A DNA stretch of 22,300 nt from an uncultured Anaerolineae bacterium (lineage in GTDB: Bacteria > Chloroflexota > Anaerolineae > B4-G1 > DUEL01), in contig CALDFY010000206.1 of the NCBI GenBank assembly GCA_937942115.1, forward strand, positions 1 through 22,300, written 5' to 3'. Positions 7,240 through 14,765 of this stretch are shown here, piece by piece. Both the position numbers and the translations under genes were made by a program. The first letter of the stretch is position 1. Each line of letters opens with the position of its first letter. Under the pieces are notes generated by a model. The model did not search any database, had not been told where the DNA came from, and saw only the letters and a program-made list of their open reading frames with translations.

Positions 7240-9474
7240 TCATAGACGGCGGATGCCCTTCCAGACCCGCTCCGGGGTCAGCGGGAACTCGTGGAACCAG
7301 ACGCCGGTGGCGTCGTGGACGGCGGCCAGCAGGGCCGGCGCGGCCGGAAGGACCGGCATCTCTCCCATCCCCCGCGCGCCCCAGGGCCCGCGCGGGTCGG
7401 GCCGCTCCACGATAACCGATTCCACCCGCTCCGGCACATCCAGCGCGGTGGGGATGAGATAGGTGCTCAACCGGTCGGTGAGGACATACCCCTCCTGGAC
7501 GATGAAGTTCTCCACGGTGGCCCAGCCCAGCCCCATGACCACCCCTCCCTCTATCTGCCCTTCCACCGTTTGGGGATTGATGGCCTTCCCCACATTGTCA
7601 GCGCAGACGACCCGGGGGATCCGGATCTGCCCGGTCTCGGTATCCACCTCCACCTCCACCGCCTCGGCCGCATAGCCGTAGGCGAAATTGGGGGTGCCGT
7701 AGCCGGTCTGAGGGTCAAAGGGAGTGGTCCGGGGAGCCAGATAGGTGTATTCGGCGACGGCGGGCCGCTCCTCCGCGCGCCACTTCTCCAGCGCGGCAGC
7801 TGCCGCACCCCGGATGGCGTTCCCGGCCATAAAGGTGGTTCGGGATGCGGAGGCGGAGCCGGAACTGCCGGGACTGGTGGCCGTATCGGAGGGGATCAGG
7901 CGGACCCGCTCTACCGGAATCCCCAGCGCTTCTGCGGCCATCTGGACGATGACGGTATGGGCACCCTGGCCCACTTCGGCGCTGCCAATGTAGACGACAG
8001 CCTCCTCAATCTCCGCCCCACCGCGCAGTTCCACCTTCGCCCAGCAGTTCTCCTGGTAGCCGAAGGAGAAGCCGACGTTTTTGAAACCGGCGGCGAAGCC
8101 GATCCCCCGCCGAATTGGGCCGGAGGGTTGGGGGAGTTCCGGTTTGCGCCATCCGGTCTCCGTCTTCGTCCATCCGGCGGCGGCCGCGCACCGCTCCACC
8201 ACCTCTACCAAATGTACCCCGCCGGGGAGGGGAGTGCCCATCGCGGTCAGGCTCCCCTCCCGCAGGAGGTTGCGCACCCGCAGTTCCACCGGGTCCATCC
8301 CCAGCGCCTCGGCCAGTTTGTTCATCTGCATCTCGGCCAGGAAGATACCCTGAGGGGCGCCGAAACCACGCGCCGCCGCGCTGGGCGGGTTATTGGTGTA
8401 GTAACCGTCCACATCCACCTTGACATTGGGAATCTCGTAGGGGCCGGTGCAGGTGACCGTTAAATTCCCCATTACCTTATTGGTGGTATAACAATAGGCG
8501 CCGCCGTCGGCGACGACTCGCACTTCCGCCGCCACCAGTTTCCCCTCGCGCGTCGCACCCCACTTGCAGCGGGCCCACACGGGATGCCGCTTGCCGTGCC
8601 CGATGATGGACTCCTCCCGGGTCCAGACAATTTTGACCGGACGGCGCAGTTTCCAGGCCGCCAGGGCCAGGACAATCTGGACGGACATATCCTCCCGCCC
8701 GCCGAAGGCGCCGCCGATGGCCGGATAGATGACCCGAACCTGCTCCGGCGGGATGTTCAGCGCATGGGCGATCTGCTGCTGGTCCTCCCACGTCCACTGC
8801 CCGGCGACAATGACGGTCACCCGGCCCTCTTCGTCTATATAGGCCAGGCCGGCCTCCGGCTGGAGGTACGCGTGCTCCTGGGAGGGGAGCCGGTATTCGG
8901 CCTCCACGATGACGTCGCATTGGGCCCAGGCGGCCTCCACGTCTCCCTTGCGAATCTGATGGTGGCTGATCCAGTTCCCCTCCGTCTGGAGTTCCGGGTG
9001 GATAGGGTTCGGGGCACGGGGCGGATGGATGGGATAGGCATCCGGTTTCATCGCCTCCAGAGGGTCGGAAATGATGGGCAGGTCCTGGTACTCCACCCGA
9101 ATGAGGTCCCGGGCGCGGGCGGCGGCCTCCTCTGTCTCAGCGACGACCAACGCGACCTGGTCGCCCACAAAACGGACCACATCGGCGCCCTCTTTGCCGG
9201 AGCCGGGCCCGCAGAGGACGGGCTGATCGGGGGTCTGGAGGCCGTACTCGTTGACGGGCACGTCCTTCGCGGTGAAAATCGCGACCACACCGGGAACCTG
9301 TTCGGCTTCCGATGTATCTATGCTCAGGATGCGGGCGTGGGGCCGCCCGGCGAAGAGAATCTTGGCGTGGAGCATCCCCGGCATAGAGAAGTCGCCGGGA
9401 TACCTCGCCCGGCCGGTGACCTTGTCGCGAGCGTCTACGCGGGGAATCGGTTTGCCGACAACTTGTTCGGACAT
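7240..9474 (-). CDS. Molybdenum hydroxylase large subunit (xanthine dehydrogenase/CO dehydrogenase large-subunit family)
   Basis: A 744-residue molybdopterin-binding subunit of the xanthine oxidase family, which hydroxylates heterocycles, aldehydes or related compounds at a Mo site. The a/b hammerhead domain is about 15-130 (KVTGRARYPGDF). Mo-cofactor-binding landmarks are GGAFGGRED (254-262) and AARGFGAPQ (367-375). GARGMGE near residue 705 provides the conserved active-site glutamate. I do not see the AYXCSFR-type loop of true CO dehydrogenases, so CO is an unlikely substrate. GAGGT lies about 8 bases before the ATG. No 2Fe-2S small subunit, FAD medium subunit or XdhC/CoxF maturation gene is nearby. 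The exact substrate is unknown. Confidence 0.9.
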   Translation of the reverse strand: MSEQVVGKPIPRVDARDKVTGRARYPGDFSMPGMLHAKILFAGRPHARILSIDTSEAEQVPGVVAIFTAKDVPVNEYGLQTPDQPVLCGPGSGKEGADVVRFVGDQVALVVAETEEAAARARDLIRVEYQDLPIISDPLEAMKPDAYPIHPPRAPNPIHPELQTEGNWISHHQIRKGDVEAAWAQCDVIVEAEYRLPSQEHAYLQPEAGLAYIDEEGRVTVIVAGQWTWEDQQQIAHALNIPPEQVRVIYPAIGGAFGGREDMSVQIVLALAAWKLRRPVKIVWTREESIIGHGKRHPVWARCKWGATREGKLVAAEVRVVADGGAYCYTTNKVMGNLTVTCTGPYEIPNVKVDVDGYYTNNPPSAAARGFGAPQGIFLAEMQMNKLAEALGMDPVELRVRNLLREGSLTAMGTPLPGGVHLVEVVERCAAAAGWTKTETGWRKPELPQPSGPIRRGIGFAAGFKNVGFSFGYQENCWAKVELRGGAEIEEAVVYIGSAEVGQGAHTVIVQMAAEALGIPVERVRLIPSDTATSPGSSGSASASRTTFMAGNAIRGAAAAALEKWRAEERPAVAEYTYLAPRTTPFDPQTGYGTPNFAYGYAAEAVEVEVDTETGQIRIPRVVCADNVGKAINPQTVEGQIEGGVVMGLGWATVENFIVQEGYVLTDRLSTYLIPTALDVPERVESVIVERPDPRGPWGARGMGEMPVLPAAPALLAAVHDATGVWFHEFPLTPERVWKGIRRL

Positions 9475-9507
9475 GGTCAGTACCTCGTATGACGGTTACA
9501 GATTTTT

Positions 9508-9535
9508 GCGCACTGCGTACTACGTATTCCGTTCC
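9508..9535. repeat. Short heptanucleotide array D (4 units)
   Basis: Four 7-bp units, GCGCACT, GCGTACT, ACGTATT and CCGTTCC, match the first units of array B (GCGTATT, CCGTATT, CCGTTTC) in sequence and order. The array spans the TAG stop codon (9520-9522) of the reading-frame remnant upstream and lies 33 bp before the molybdenum hydroxylase start codon. It looks like a decayed relative of array B. Confidence 0.65.
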
Positions 9536-9693
9536 AGAAGATTGCACCACATTGCCTCTTCATCGGCTCCGTAAAGGGTTTGAAACTCCTGCTCCAGTTG
9601 GTCCAGTTTGGCCTCCAGAATCTCTGCCAGGGTCTGACCCCGGGCATCGCGAAAGGTCTCACCCACTTCAGCGGCGATGGCGTAAATCTCACT
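9520..9693 (-). pseudogene. Protein-like reading-frame remnant, no start codon
   Basis: A 57-codon stretch between the fructose-bisphosphatase stop codon and the molybdenum hydroxylase reads as plausible protein: it begins SEIYAIAAEVGETF and continues with heptad-like helices such as LEAKLDQLEQEFQTLY. It has no ATG, GTG or TTG at its head; further upstream the frame is only the shadow of the FBPase gene. An internal GTG (9664-9666) could give about 48 residues but has no ribosome-binding site. The stop codon is in heptad array D. I read it as the 3' part of a small gene that lost its beginning; the alternative is a coincidentally open frame. Confidence 0.4.
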
Positions 9694-10789
9694 ACGGGAT
9701 CGCCTCCCACCGCCCCGACAGTTTCTCCATGACCTGCGGCAGCGTGGTGTACTCCATCTCCTCCATCGGCAGCCGGTGGGGCTCAAAGGGGCCGTGGCGG
9801 CGGAAGTGGTCGGCGATGACGTTGCAGAGGCGGCGCGCCTCGTCAAAGCCCGGGTCGTCAAACATATCCCGGGGCCCCACCAGCCGCCCGCCGGCGATCT
9901 GGAAGCCCAGCGAGACGACGCGCGGCGGGCCGTCAAAGCGGCTGGGCGTGGCGTGGTAGAGGGGGACGGGCATCAGCGGGCCATAGTGGGAGCCCCGCAT
10001 CCAGCCCTCCACGATGTGGGGCATGGTGAACGGCTCCAGCACCTCGCCGACGGCCGGAAACTCCCCCTGGCTGCGGACGATACAGACCGGGTCATCCTTC
10101 CCCACGTACCGCCCGGCGATGAGGGAGAGGCGCTGGGTGGAAGAGACGGCGGCGATTTCCCCCTTTTTGGTGTAGACGGCCTTGACCGCGTAGCGGCCTG
10201 GCGCGCCGATGAAGACCAGCAAGTCGTAGAGTTCCTCCGGGGTGTCAAAGAAGACCCGCTTGCTCTCCTTCACGTCGTGGACCTCAAAGCGGAAGCCCTC
10301 GTGCATAGCCGGAGAAATGACCAGACCGGCAGTATTGAAAGGGTCGGCGAACATCCGGTAGAGGGGGAGATTCCAGGCCCCGGCGGAGGTCTTATCGGCC
10401 ATGAAGATGAGCACCGGCTCGGAGGGCCGCTCAGTGAACTCCATCTCCGCCACGCCGGGGCCCATCCCTTTGACGTTGCCGGAGAAAGCGTCTGCCAGCA
10501 GGTCCTGCCCGGCGCCGTAGAGTTTCAGCCGTTCGGCGACTTCGGTGCAGGCCTCAAAGGTCTCCCAGGCCAGCCGGTGAATGTCGGGGTGATCCACCCC
10601 CTTGCGGTGGGTCATGATAAGTTGCAGGTCATCGCCGCAGGCGGTCACATGGAAATCCACGATGATGTCTTCCTTGACCGCCGCCTCCAGCCGGTCCTCC
10701 GCCTCTTCTATGAGTTCATCGTGGACGCTGGAGTGGCCCACGAACCCACCGACGTCCGCCTTAATGACACTGAGCGTGATGTGGTCCAT
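9692..10789 (-). CDS. fbp: Class V fructose-1,6-bisphosphate aldolase/phosphatase (archaeal type)
   Basis: A 365-residue enzyme that in characterised relatives condenses triose phosphates and then dephosphorylates fructose 1,6-bisphosphate, driving gluconeogenesis in one direction. Landmarks are VIKADVGGFVGHS near the N-terminus (metal-binding Asp and His), ACGDDLQLIMTHRKG (50-64), ADKTSAGAWNLPLYRMF (131-147) with FADPFNTAGLVI, and YTKKG (206-210), where a Tyr-x-x-Lys spacing fits the Schiff-base region of the archaeal enzymes. The start is the ATG at 10787-10789 with AGGAGG about 9 bases upstream; an ATG at 10861 would add an unsupported 24-residue leader. The 87-bp gap from the FAD gene suggests a shared or nearby transcript. 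Confidence 0.95.
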   Translation of the reverse strand: MDHITLSVIKADVGGFVGHSSVHDELIEEAEDRLEAAVKEDIIVDFHVTACGDDLQLIMTHRKGVDHPDIHRLAWETFEACTEVAERLKLYGAGQDLLADAFSGNVKGMGPGVAEMEFTERPSEPVLIFMADKTSAGAWNLPLYRMFADPFNTAGLVISPAMHEGFRFEVHDVKESKRVFFDTPEELYDLLVFIGAPGRYAVKAVYTKKGEIAAVSSTQRLSLIAGRYVGKDDPVCIVRSQGEFPAVGEVLEPFTMPHIVEGWMRGSHYGPLMPVPLYHATPSRFDGPPRVVSLGFQIAGGRLVGPRDMFDDPGFDEARRLCNVIADHFRRHGPFEPHRLPMEEMEYTTLPQVMEKLSGRWEAIP

Positions 10790-10876
10790 TTTTCTTTCCC
10801 TCCTTTCCGGGTCGTCACGGCACACCCCTTTGCTCCGTACCTTACTCCGAGCAGCCTGCACTGCGGAGAGATGTCG

Positions 10877-12034
10877 CTACTTCAGTTTCTCCTCTCCTCC
10901 GAAGGGCCGGTAGGGGCTCAGTTGATCCAGAATCTCCCGGTCCTCCGGCGTGAGCGCGTCCTGCACCATCCGGGCCAGAAGGACACCGACCCCCGGGCCC
11001 AGCATATATCCCTGCCCGCACATCCCGACGGCGTAGATGTAGCCCTCCAGTTCCCGCGCCCAGCCGATGATAGGGAAGCCATCGGGGGTCATCGGATAGA
11101 GGCCCCGCCAGGTCCGCCGGACCTTGATGTTGGCCAGTTTCGGCATCAGGTCCACCATCCGCCGGGCAATCATGGGCAGGAAGACGGAGGTCTCCCGCCG
11201 GTCGGTGCCGATGATGGGCGGTTCGGGGGTGATGCAGAAGACGATGGGGCCGGGTTTGTGCTGGTAGAAGTAGTAGTTTTTGGAGCCCTCGGCGGGGCGG
11301 ATGTCCACGACCATCGGCTCCAGGAACCGGGCGACCGGCTCAGTGATGCCCGCCTCGTGGCAATCCGGCACCACGGGCACATCCAGCCCGGCCATCTGGG
11401 CGACGGCGCGCGCCCAGGGCCCGGCCGCGTTGACCACCACCTCGGTGGCGTAGCCGCCCCGATCGGTGCGGACGCCCACCACCCGTCCCCGGCGACGGAT
11501 GATGCCGGTGACCCGCTCCCGGAAATGGAACTCGGCCCCCCGCTCCCGCGCCCGCATGTAGAACGCATGCGCCGTCAGCAACGGAGAAGCGGAGCCGTCG
11601 CCCGGAGAGTAGGTCCCACCGATCAGCCCGTTCGGATTCAGGTCCGGGATGACCTGCAGGAGGTCGTCCCGGTCCAGCCAGCGGATGTTCAGCCCGTAGG
11701 ACTGCTGGACCTTCAGCAGGTTCTTGAGGACCTGCTCCTCCTGCTCCCGATAGGCGACGAAGGAGTACCCGCCCTGGTACCATTCAATGTTGTCGCCGTA
11801 GGTCTCCTCCCAGGTGGAGAAAATCTCTATGGACTTGAGACAGAGGCGGATTTTGGCGGGGTCGGAGTGAGTGGCGCGGATGCCGCCGATGGCGGCCTTG
11901 TTGGAGCCCTGTCCGGGACTGGCGAACTGGTCAATGACCAGGACTTTCAGGCCGGCATCGGCCATGAAGAAGGCGGCAGGCAGGCCGATGCTCCCGGCAC
12001 CGACAATCACCACATCGTAGGTCTGGGTGGTCAT
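10877..12034 (-). CDS. FAD-dependent oxidoreductase (DAO family, sarcosine-oxidase-beta-like)
   Basis: A 385-residue flavoenzyme of the D-amino-acid oxidase fold. The N-terminal Rossmann motif is VVIVGAGSIGLPAA, followed by the acidic strand end VLVID. ATEVVVNAAGPWA is the conserved second FAD-contact segment, and the C-terminal GLYPMTPDGFPIIG, with GMCGQGYMLGPGVG, is typical of glycine/sarcosine oxidase and dimethylglycine-dehydrogenase-like proteins. It is probably cytoplasmic and oxidises an amine; the electron acceptor and substrate are unknown. The chosen ATG at 12032-12034 has AGGAGGC upstream at proper spacing. The frame is open upstream into a nucleotidyltransferase stub, so a longer fusion of 441 residues is possible. 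This is not the FAD subunit of a molybdenum hydroxylase. Confidence 0.88.
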   Translation of the reverse strand: MTTQTYDVVIVGAGSIGLPAAFFMADAGLKVLVIDQFASPGQGSNKAAIGGIRATHSDPAKIRLCLKSIEIFSTWEETYGDNIEWYQGGYSFVAYREQEEQVLKNLLKVQQSYGLNIRWLDRDDLLQVIPDLNPNGLIGGTYSPGDGSASPLLTAHAFYMRARERGAEFHFRERVTGIIRRRGRVVGVRTDRGGYATEVVVNAAGPWARAVAQMAGLDVPVVPDCHEAGITEPVARFLEPMVVDIRPAEGSKNYYFYQHKPGPIVFCITPEPPIIGTDRRETSVFLPMIARRMVDLMPKLANIKVRRTWRGLYPMTPDGFPIIGWARELEGYIYAVGMCGQGYMLGPGVGVLLARMVQDALTPEDREILDQLSPYRPFGGEEKLK

Positions 12035-12202
12035 AGTGCCTCCTGAATGTGGGCCTCTTCGTCTTGACGATTTCAGGATGTCTATATCGCTATCGGGGCG
12101 GAAATCCGAACGCAGAACGGAGCCAAACAGTGCCAGGCGAGCGATCCGGTGTTCCCGACAAAACCGGGCCAGTTCCTCCCTGTCTATCTGCACTTCTGCC
12201 AT
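12035..12202 (-). pseudogene. Truncated MNT-type nucleotidyltransferase, in frame with the FAD gene
   Basis: The ATG at 12200-12202 has AGGGTG just upstream. The peptide has the N-terminal helix and active-site strand of minimal nucleotidyltransferases (MntA/HEPN-MNT type): LARLALFGSVLRSDF, then PDSDIDIL, giving the GS motif and the Asp-x-Asp metal ligands. After DIDIL the family sequence stops and about 12 unrelated residues (KSSRRRGPHSGGT) lead without a stop codon into the FAD oxidoreductase. The third catalytic Asp and the rest of the fold are absent, so it cannot be an active enzyme alone. No HEPN partner is nearby. A deletion is more likely than a frameshift, since the other frames do not restore the family sequence. 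Confidence 0.75.
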
Positions 12203-12234
12203 TGTCCACCCTCTCTGCGGGCCGAAATTGTCGG

Positions 12235-13437
12235 TCAGGGAACGGTGCCACCACAGGAGGCGTAGTTGGCGTTGTGCTCCTCCTCCGTGCGGGCGAAGAG
12301 GTGGCTCCCGTCCTTTTTGTGGCAGTCGGCGAGGAAGTAGAAGTAGTCGGTCTGGGCCGGGAAGGCGGAGGCCTGGATGGACGCCAGGCCCGGACTGCAG
12401 ATGGGGCCCGGGGGGAGGCCGGGATAGCGGTAGGTGTTGTACGGGTGGTCTATGTCGGCCAGGGAGTTCACCCCCAGTTCGTCAAAGTAGAGCCGACGCC
12501 ACCACTTCCCGGTCTTCTCGTCGTAGCCCAGGGCGTACTGGACGGTGGGGTCAGCGTTGAGGAGCCAGCCGTTCCGCAACCGGTTCAGGAAGACGCTCGC
12601 GATGACGGGCCGCTCTTCAGGGATGACGGCCTCCCGCTCCACCAGCGAGGCCAGGGTGACCAGTTGGTGGACGGTCAGGCCCTGGTTGGCCGCACCCAGC
12701 CGTATCTCCTCGGTCACCCGCGCGTCAAAGGTCGCCAGCATCCGGGCCACCACGTCATAGGCCGTCACTTCCTCCGGCAGACGGTAGGTCTCCGGGAAGA
12801 GATACCCCTCCAGGGTGGTCCCCGGCGGCAGGTTGGCCAGGAAGGGGTAGTCCTTCAGGTCGGTCTCCCGCCAGCCGGCCGTCACCAGGGCGATGAAATC
12901 CGCCTCGGCGATGCCGGTCTGCGCGGCGACGGTGGCGGCGACCTCCTCCAGACGGAGCCCTTCGCGGACGGTCACCACCCGCTCCGGGCGCAGGCCGGTC
13001 TGCAGCGCCTCGGCGATTTCGGGAATGGTCATCGTCTGGCGCAGGGTGTAGGTGCCGGCCTCCAGCCCGGCGTCCATGCCCTTGTACTGGAGGTAGCGGC
13101 GGAAGAGTTCGGCGTTGGAGATGAGGCCGGCCTCCTGGAGGCGCTGGGCGACCGACGCCGCCGTCTCCCCGGGCTGGACGACGAAGGTGACCGGAGAATT
13201 GTCGGTGCCGGCGGGGCGCTGGAGTTCGTCGGCGTGCATCTGGATGTAGGTCTCCAGGGCGACATCTTTGGGGGAGCCCGCCGCGCTGAGGTTGCAGAAG
13301 GAAAGGCCCAGCCCGCCGGTCCGGCGGAACGTCCATACGCTCCCGCCGACGATGACGGCAACCGAGGCCAGCGCCAGCAGAAAAGCCGCAACGCGCGTCG
13401 TCTGTTGCTTCTGTTTCCGTTTCTTCCGTTTCGTCAC
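12235..13437 (-). CDS. mltG: Endolytic murein transglycosylase MltG (YceG)
   Basis: A 400-residue membrane-anchored peptidoglycan enzyme that cleaves nascent glycan strands and is thought to end their elongation. A basic cytoplasmic tail (MTKRKKRKQK) precedes one transmembrane helix (about 17-36). A LysM-like domain is about 83-150 (VTFVVQPGETAASVAQRL), and the catalytic YceG domain follows: EGYLFPETY (210-218), LASLVEREA with catalytic Glu at about 267, SVFLNRL (281-287), and NTYRYPGLPPGPICSPG (334-350). All key motifs are intact and the length is normal. It starts at a GTG (13435-13437), 4 bases after the DUF2283 stop, so translation is probably coupled. Proximity to ruvX is common in bacteria. 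Confidence 0.95.
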   Translation of the reverse strand: MTKRKKRKQKQQTTRVAAFLLALASVAVIVGGSVWTFRRTGGLGLSFCNLSAAGSPKDVALETYIQMHADELQRPAGTDNSPVTFVVQPGETAASVAQRLQEAGLISNAELFRRYLQYKGMDAGLEAGTYTLRQTMTIPEIAEALQTGLRPERVVTVREGLRLEEVAATVAAQTGIAEADFIALVTAGWRETDLKDYPFLANLPPGTTLEGYLFPETYRLPEEVTAYDVVARMLATFDARVTEEIRLGAANQGLTVHQLVTLASLVEREAVIPEERPVIASVFLNRLRNGWLLNADPTVQYALGYDEKTGKWWRRLYFDELGVNSLADIDHPYNTYRYPGLPPGPICSPGLASIQASAFPAQTDYFYFLADCHKKDGSHLFARTEEEHNANYASCGGTVP

Positions 13438-13441
13438 GGTT

Positions 13442-13684
13442 TCAACCTGTGGGGGCAGGAATGGTTCGGCCGATCAGGGCGACCTGGGCCAGCGGCAGAG
13501 ATTCAGCTTCCAGCCGGGTCAGGTTGACGATGCGGCTGGCGTGCTGAATGTCAATCCCGACCAGGTGTCCCTCCTGGTCAAAATCCAGCACCACTCCCGG
13601 CGCGACCTCGCGCGAATCCACGCTGGTCTTCTCTGAAAGGTCAATATAGAGCGAATCGGTATCCGGATAATAGTGGAATTTCAC
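13442..13684 (-). CDS. DUF2283 family protein
   Basis: An 80-residue protein with the DUF2283 pattern: an N-terminal YYPDTDSLYIDLSE strand pair, then VVLDFDQEGHLVGIDIQHAS. These small beta-rich proteins often occur in two-gene pairs beside a short basic partner, in arrangements that look like toxin-antitoxin modules, but their biochemistry is not established. The GTG start (13682-13684) has GGAGGTG 5 bases upstream. It is 4 bases after the hypothetical gene at 13689-13919 and 4 bases before mltG. A second, different DUF2283 gene lies after alaS at 19001-19246. Confidence 0.85.
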   Translation of the reverse strand: MKFHYYPDTDSLYIDLSEKTSVDSREVAPGVVLDFDQEGHLVGIDIQHASRIVNLTRLEAESLPLAQVALIGRTIPAPTG

Positions 13685-13688
13685 CGCT

Positions 13689-13919
13689 TCACCTCCGAAA
13701 ATCCCGGTCAGGAAAGGCGTTGTGCACGGTCACGCCGTCTTCCAGGGTCACCGCGCGCAGATACCTGCCCAGTTCGGGGATGAAAATCCAATAGCGGACG
13801 CGCCCGTCCGGCTGCACCTCCCGCCGCACCGGTTCGCGGAGCGCCTTCTCGCACCATTCGCGCCGGATATACGGGCGCTTCCGCAGGACTTGTTCCTCAA
13901 AATACCGGGTTGTTTTCAC
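13689..13919 (-). CDS. Small basic hypothetical protein paired with DUF2283
   Basis: A 76-residue protein beginning MKTTRYFEEQVLRKRPYI. It contains REPVRREVQPDGRVRYW and LGRYLRAVTLEDGVTVHNAFPDR, a short beta-sheet pattern typical of small proteins encoded immediately before DUF2283 genes (DUF4258-like in style). The GTG start (13917-13919) overlaps the last 23 bases of ruvX, and its end is 4 bases from the DUF2283 start, so the two are one translational unit. A toxin-like or RNA-binding role for the basic partner is possible but unproven. Confidence 0.75.
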   Translation of the reverse strand: MKTTRYFEEQVLRKRPYIRREWCEKALREPVRREVQPDGRVRYWIFIPELGRYLRAVTLEDGVTVHNAFPDRDFRR

Positions 13920-14349
13920 GTTCGCGGCAGGTCTCCAGAAACCCCTGCAGCAGGACGGCGGCGGCGACGGCGTCCACCTCGCCGCGCCGGCGGCGCTTTC
14001 CCGGCCGACGGGTCGTTTCCAGAATCTCCTGGGCGACGACGGTGGTGTACCGTTCGTCCCACAACTCCACCGGCACCGGCAGCGTCTCCGCCAGCGCTCG
14101 CGCGTACGCTTCCACCCAACGGGCCTGAGGGCCCACCTCGCCGCGCAGGGTCAGCGGCCGTCCGACAACCACCCGCTCCGCGCCGTATTCGGCGACCAGA
14201 CGGGCGATGGCGGCGAAGTCCTCGGCGCGGGACCTTCGCTCCACCACGCCCACCGGTCGGGCCACCGTTCCGGTGGGGTCGCTGACCGCCACGCCGATCC
14301 GCCGTTCCCCCAGGTCCAATGCCAGCACGCGCATGGTAAAAGGAATCAC
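13897..14349 (-). CDS. ruvX: RuvX/YqgF family Holliday junction resolvase-like nuclease
   Basis: A 150-residue RNase H-fold protein. YqgF proteins act in 16S pre-rRNA 5'-end maturation in E. coli, and Holliday-junction resolvase activity is reported for some members. The acidic residues are present: Asp in LALDLGERRIGVAVSD near the N-terminus, Glu in WDERYTT, and Asp in EVDAVAAAVLL. VVGRPLTLRGE is a further family signature. The frame opens at a GTG (14347-14349) that overlaps the nuclease stop codon (GTGA) and has AGGGG upstream. An ATG 15 bases later (14332-14334) would give the more usual MRVLALDLG start. The C-terminal end overlaps the next gene. Confidence 0.93.
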   Translation of the reverse strand: MIPFTMRVLALDLGERRIGVAVSDPTGTVARPVGVVERRSRAEDFAAIARLVAEYGAERVVVGRPLTLRGEVGPQARWVEAYARALAETLPVPVELWDERYTTVVAQEILETTRRPGKRRRRGEVDAVAAAVLLQGFLETCRERENNPVF

Positions 14350-14765
14350 AATTTCCCCTGGTTTGCTAAACTGACAAAATCTTCCAGTGTGACCACTCTA
14401 ACTGTTTCAACGTTCCGAATATACTCCCGCCACTTACCACTGGTGAAATAATCGCGCTTGCTCCAGCCCCTTCCCCCCAGTACTACATAGGCCCGATTGT
14501 ACTCCCCTGTCCGGATGGCCTCAGCCAAACACATAATTTCGTAAGGGACTTTCTGCTCCGCAGTGCCAGAGACTTGTTGCCATTTCAAGGAGATGATGAT
14601 TTTCTCACCCTGGGCATTCGTTGCAACAATGTCGGCTTTGTGAGCGCCGCCACCCAGTCGTTGGCCTACGACAACTTGCTTTTCATAGGTGTAATTGCCA
14701 TGTTCCAGAGCGGGCAGCACCATTTGCTCCAAGACGGCTCCGGTGGTGGTCTTTCTTGGATTCAC
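14346..14765 (-). CDS. PD-(D/E)XK-like nuclease, probable restriction partner
   Basis: A 139-residue protein with a compact restriction-enzyme-like core. Glu13 lies in an N-terminal helix (GAVLEQMVLPAL), Asp45 in AHKADIVATN ends a strand, and the next strand carries SLKWQQVSGTAEQK, where Lys61 and the Gln pair sit where the (D/E)xK motif is expected. The Asp/Glu of that motif is Ser59, so it is a variant. The C-terminal part (AYVVLGGRGWSKRDYF) resembles other stand-alone PD-(D/E)XK proteins. The GTG start (14763-14765) overlaps the methyltransferase stop (GTGA), suggesting coupling. GC is visibly lower than in neighbours, suggesting transfer. No specificity can be read from the sequence. Confidence 0.75.
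   Translation of the reverse strand: MNPRKTTTGAVLEQMVLPALEHGNYTYEKQVVVGQRLGGGAHKADIVATNAQGEKIIISLKWQQVSGTAEQKVPYEIMCLAEAIRTGEYNRAYVVLGGRGWSKRDYFTSGKWREYIRNVETVRVVTLEDFVSLANQGKL

Noticed and set aside
10790..10876. Possible further heptad array between the FAD and FBPase genes
   Set aside because: Repeated CCG and GC-rich words are present, but spacing is not 7 bp and no unit recurs.
10877..12034. FAD oxidoreductase as the FAD subunit of the molybdenum hydroxylase
   Set aside because: Its fold signature is the DAO/sarcosine oxidase type, not the CO-dehydrogenase flavoprotein type, and FBPase lies between them.
9776..12046. 756-codon plus-strand open frame opposite FBPase and the FAD enzyme
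   Set aside because: High GC leaves few stops on the opposite strand; the minus strand here encodes two well-supported enzymes.
12035..12202. Nucleotidyltransferase broken by a simple frameshift
   Set aside because: None of the other two frames after the Asp-x-Asp motif restores family-like sequence; one meets a stop at once.
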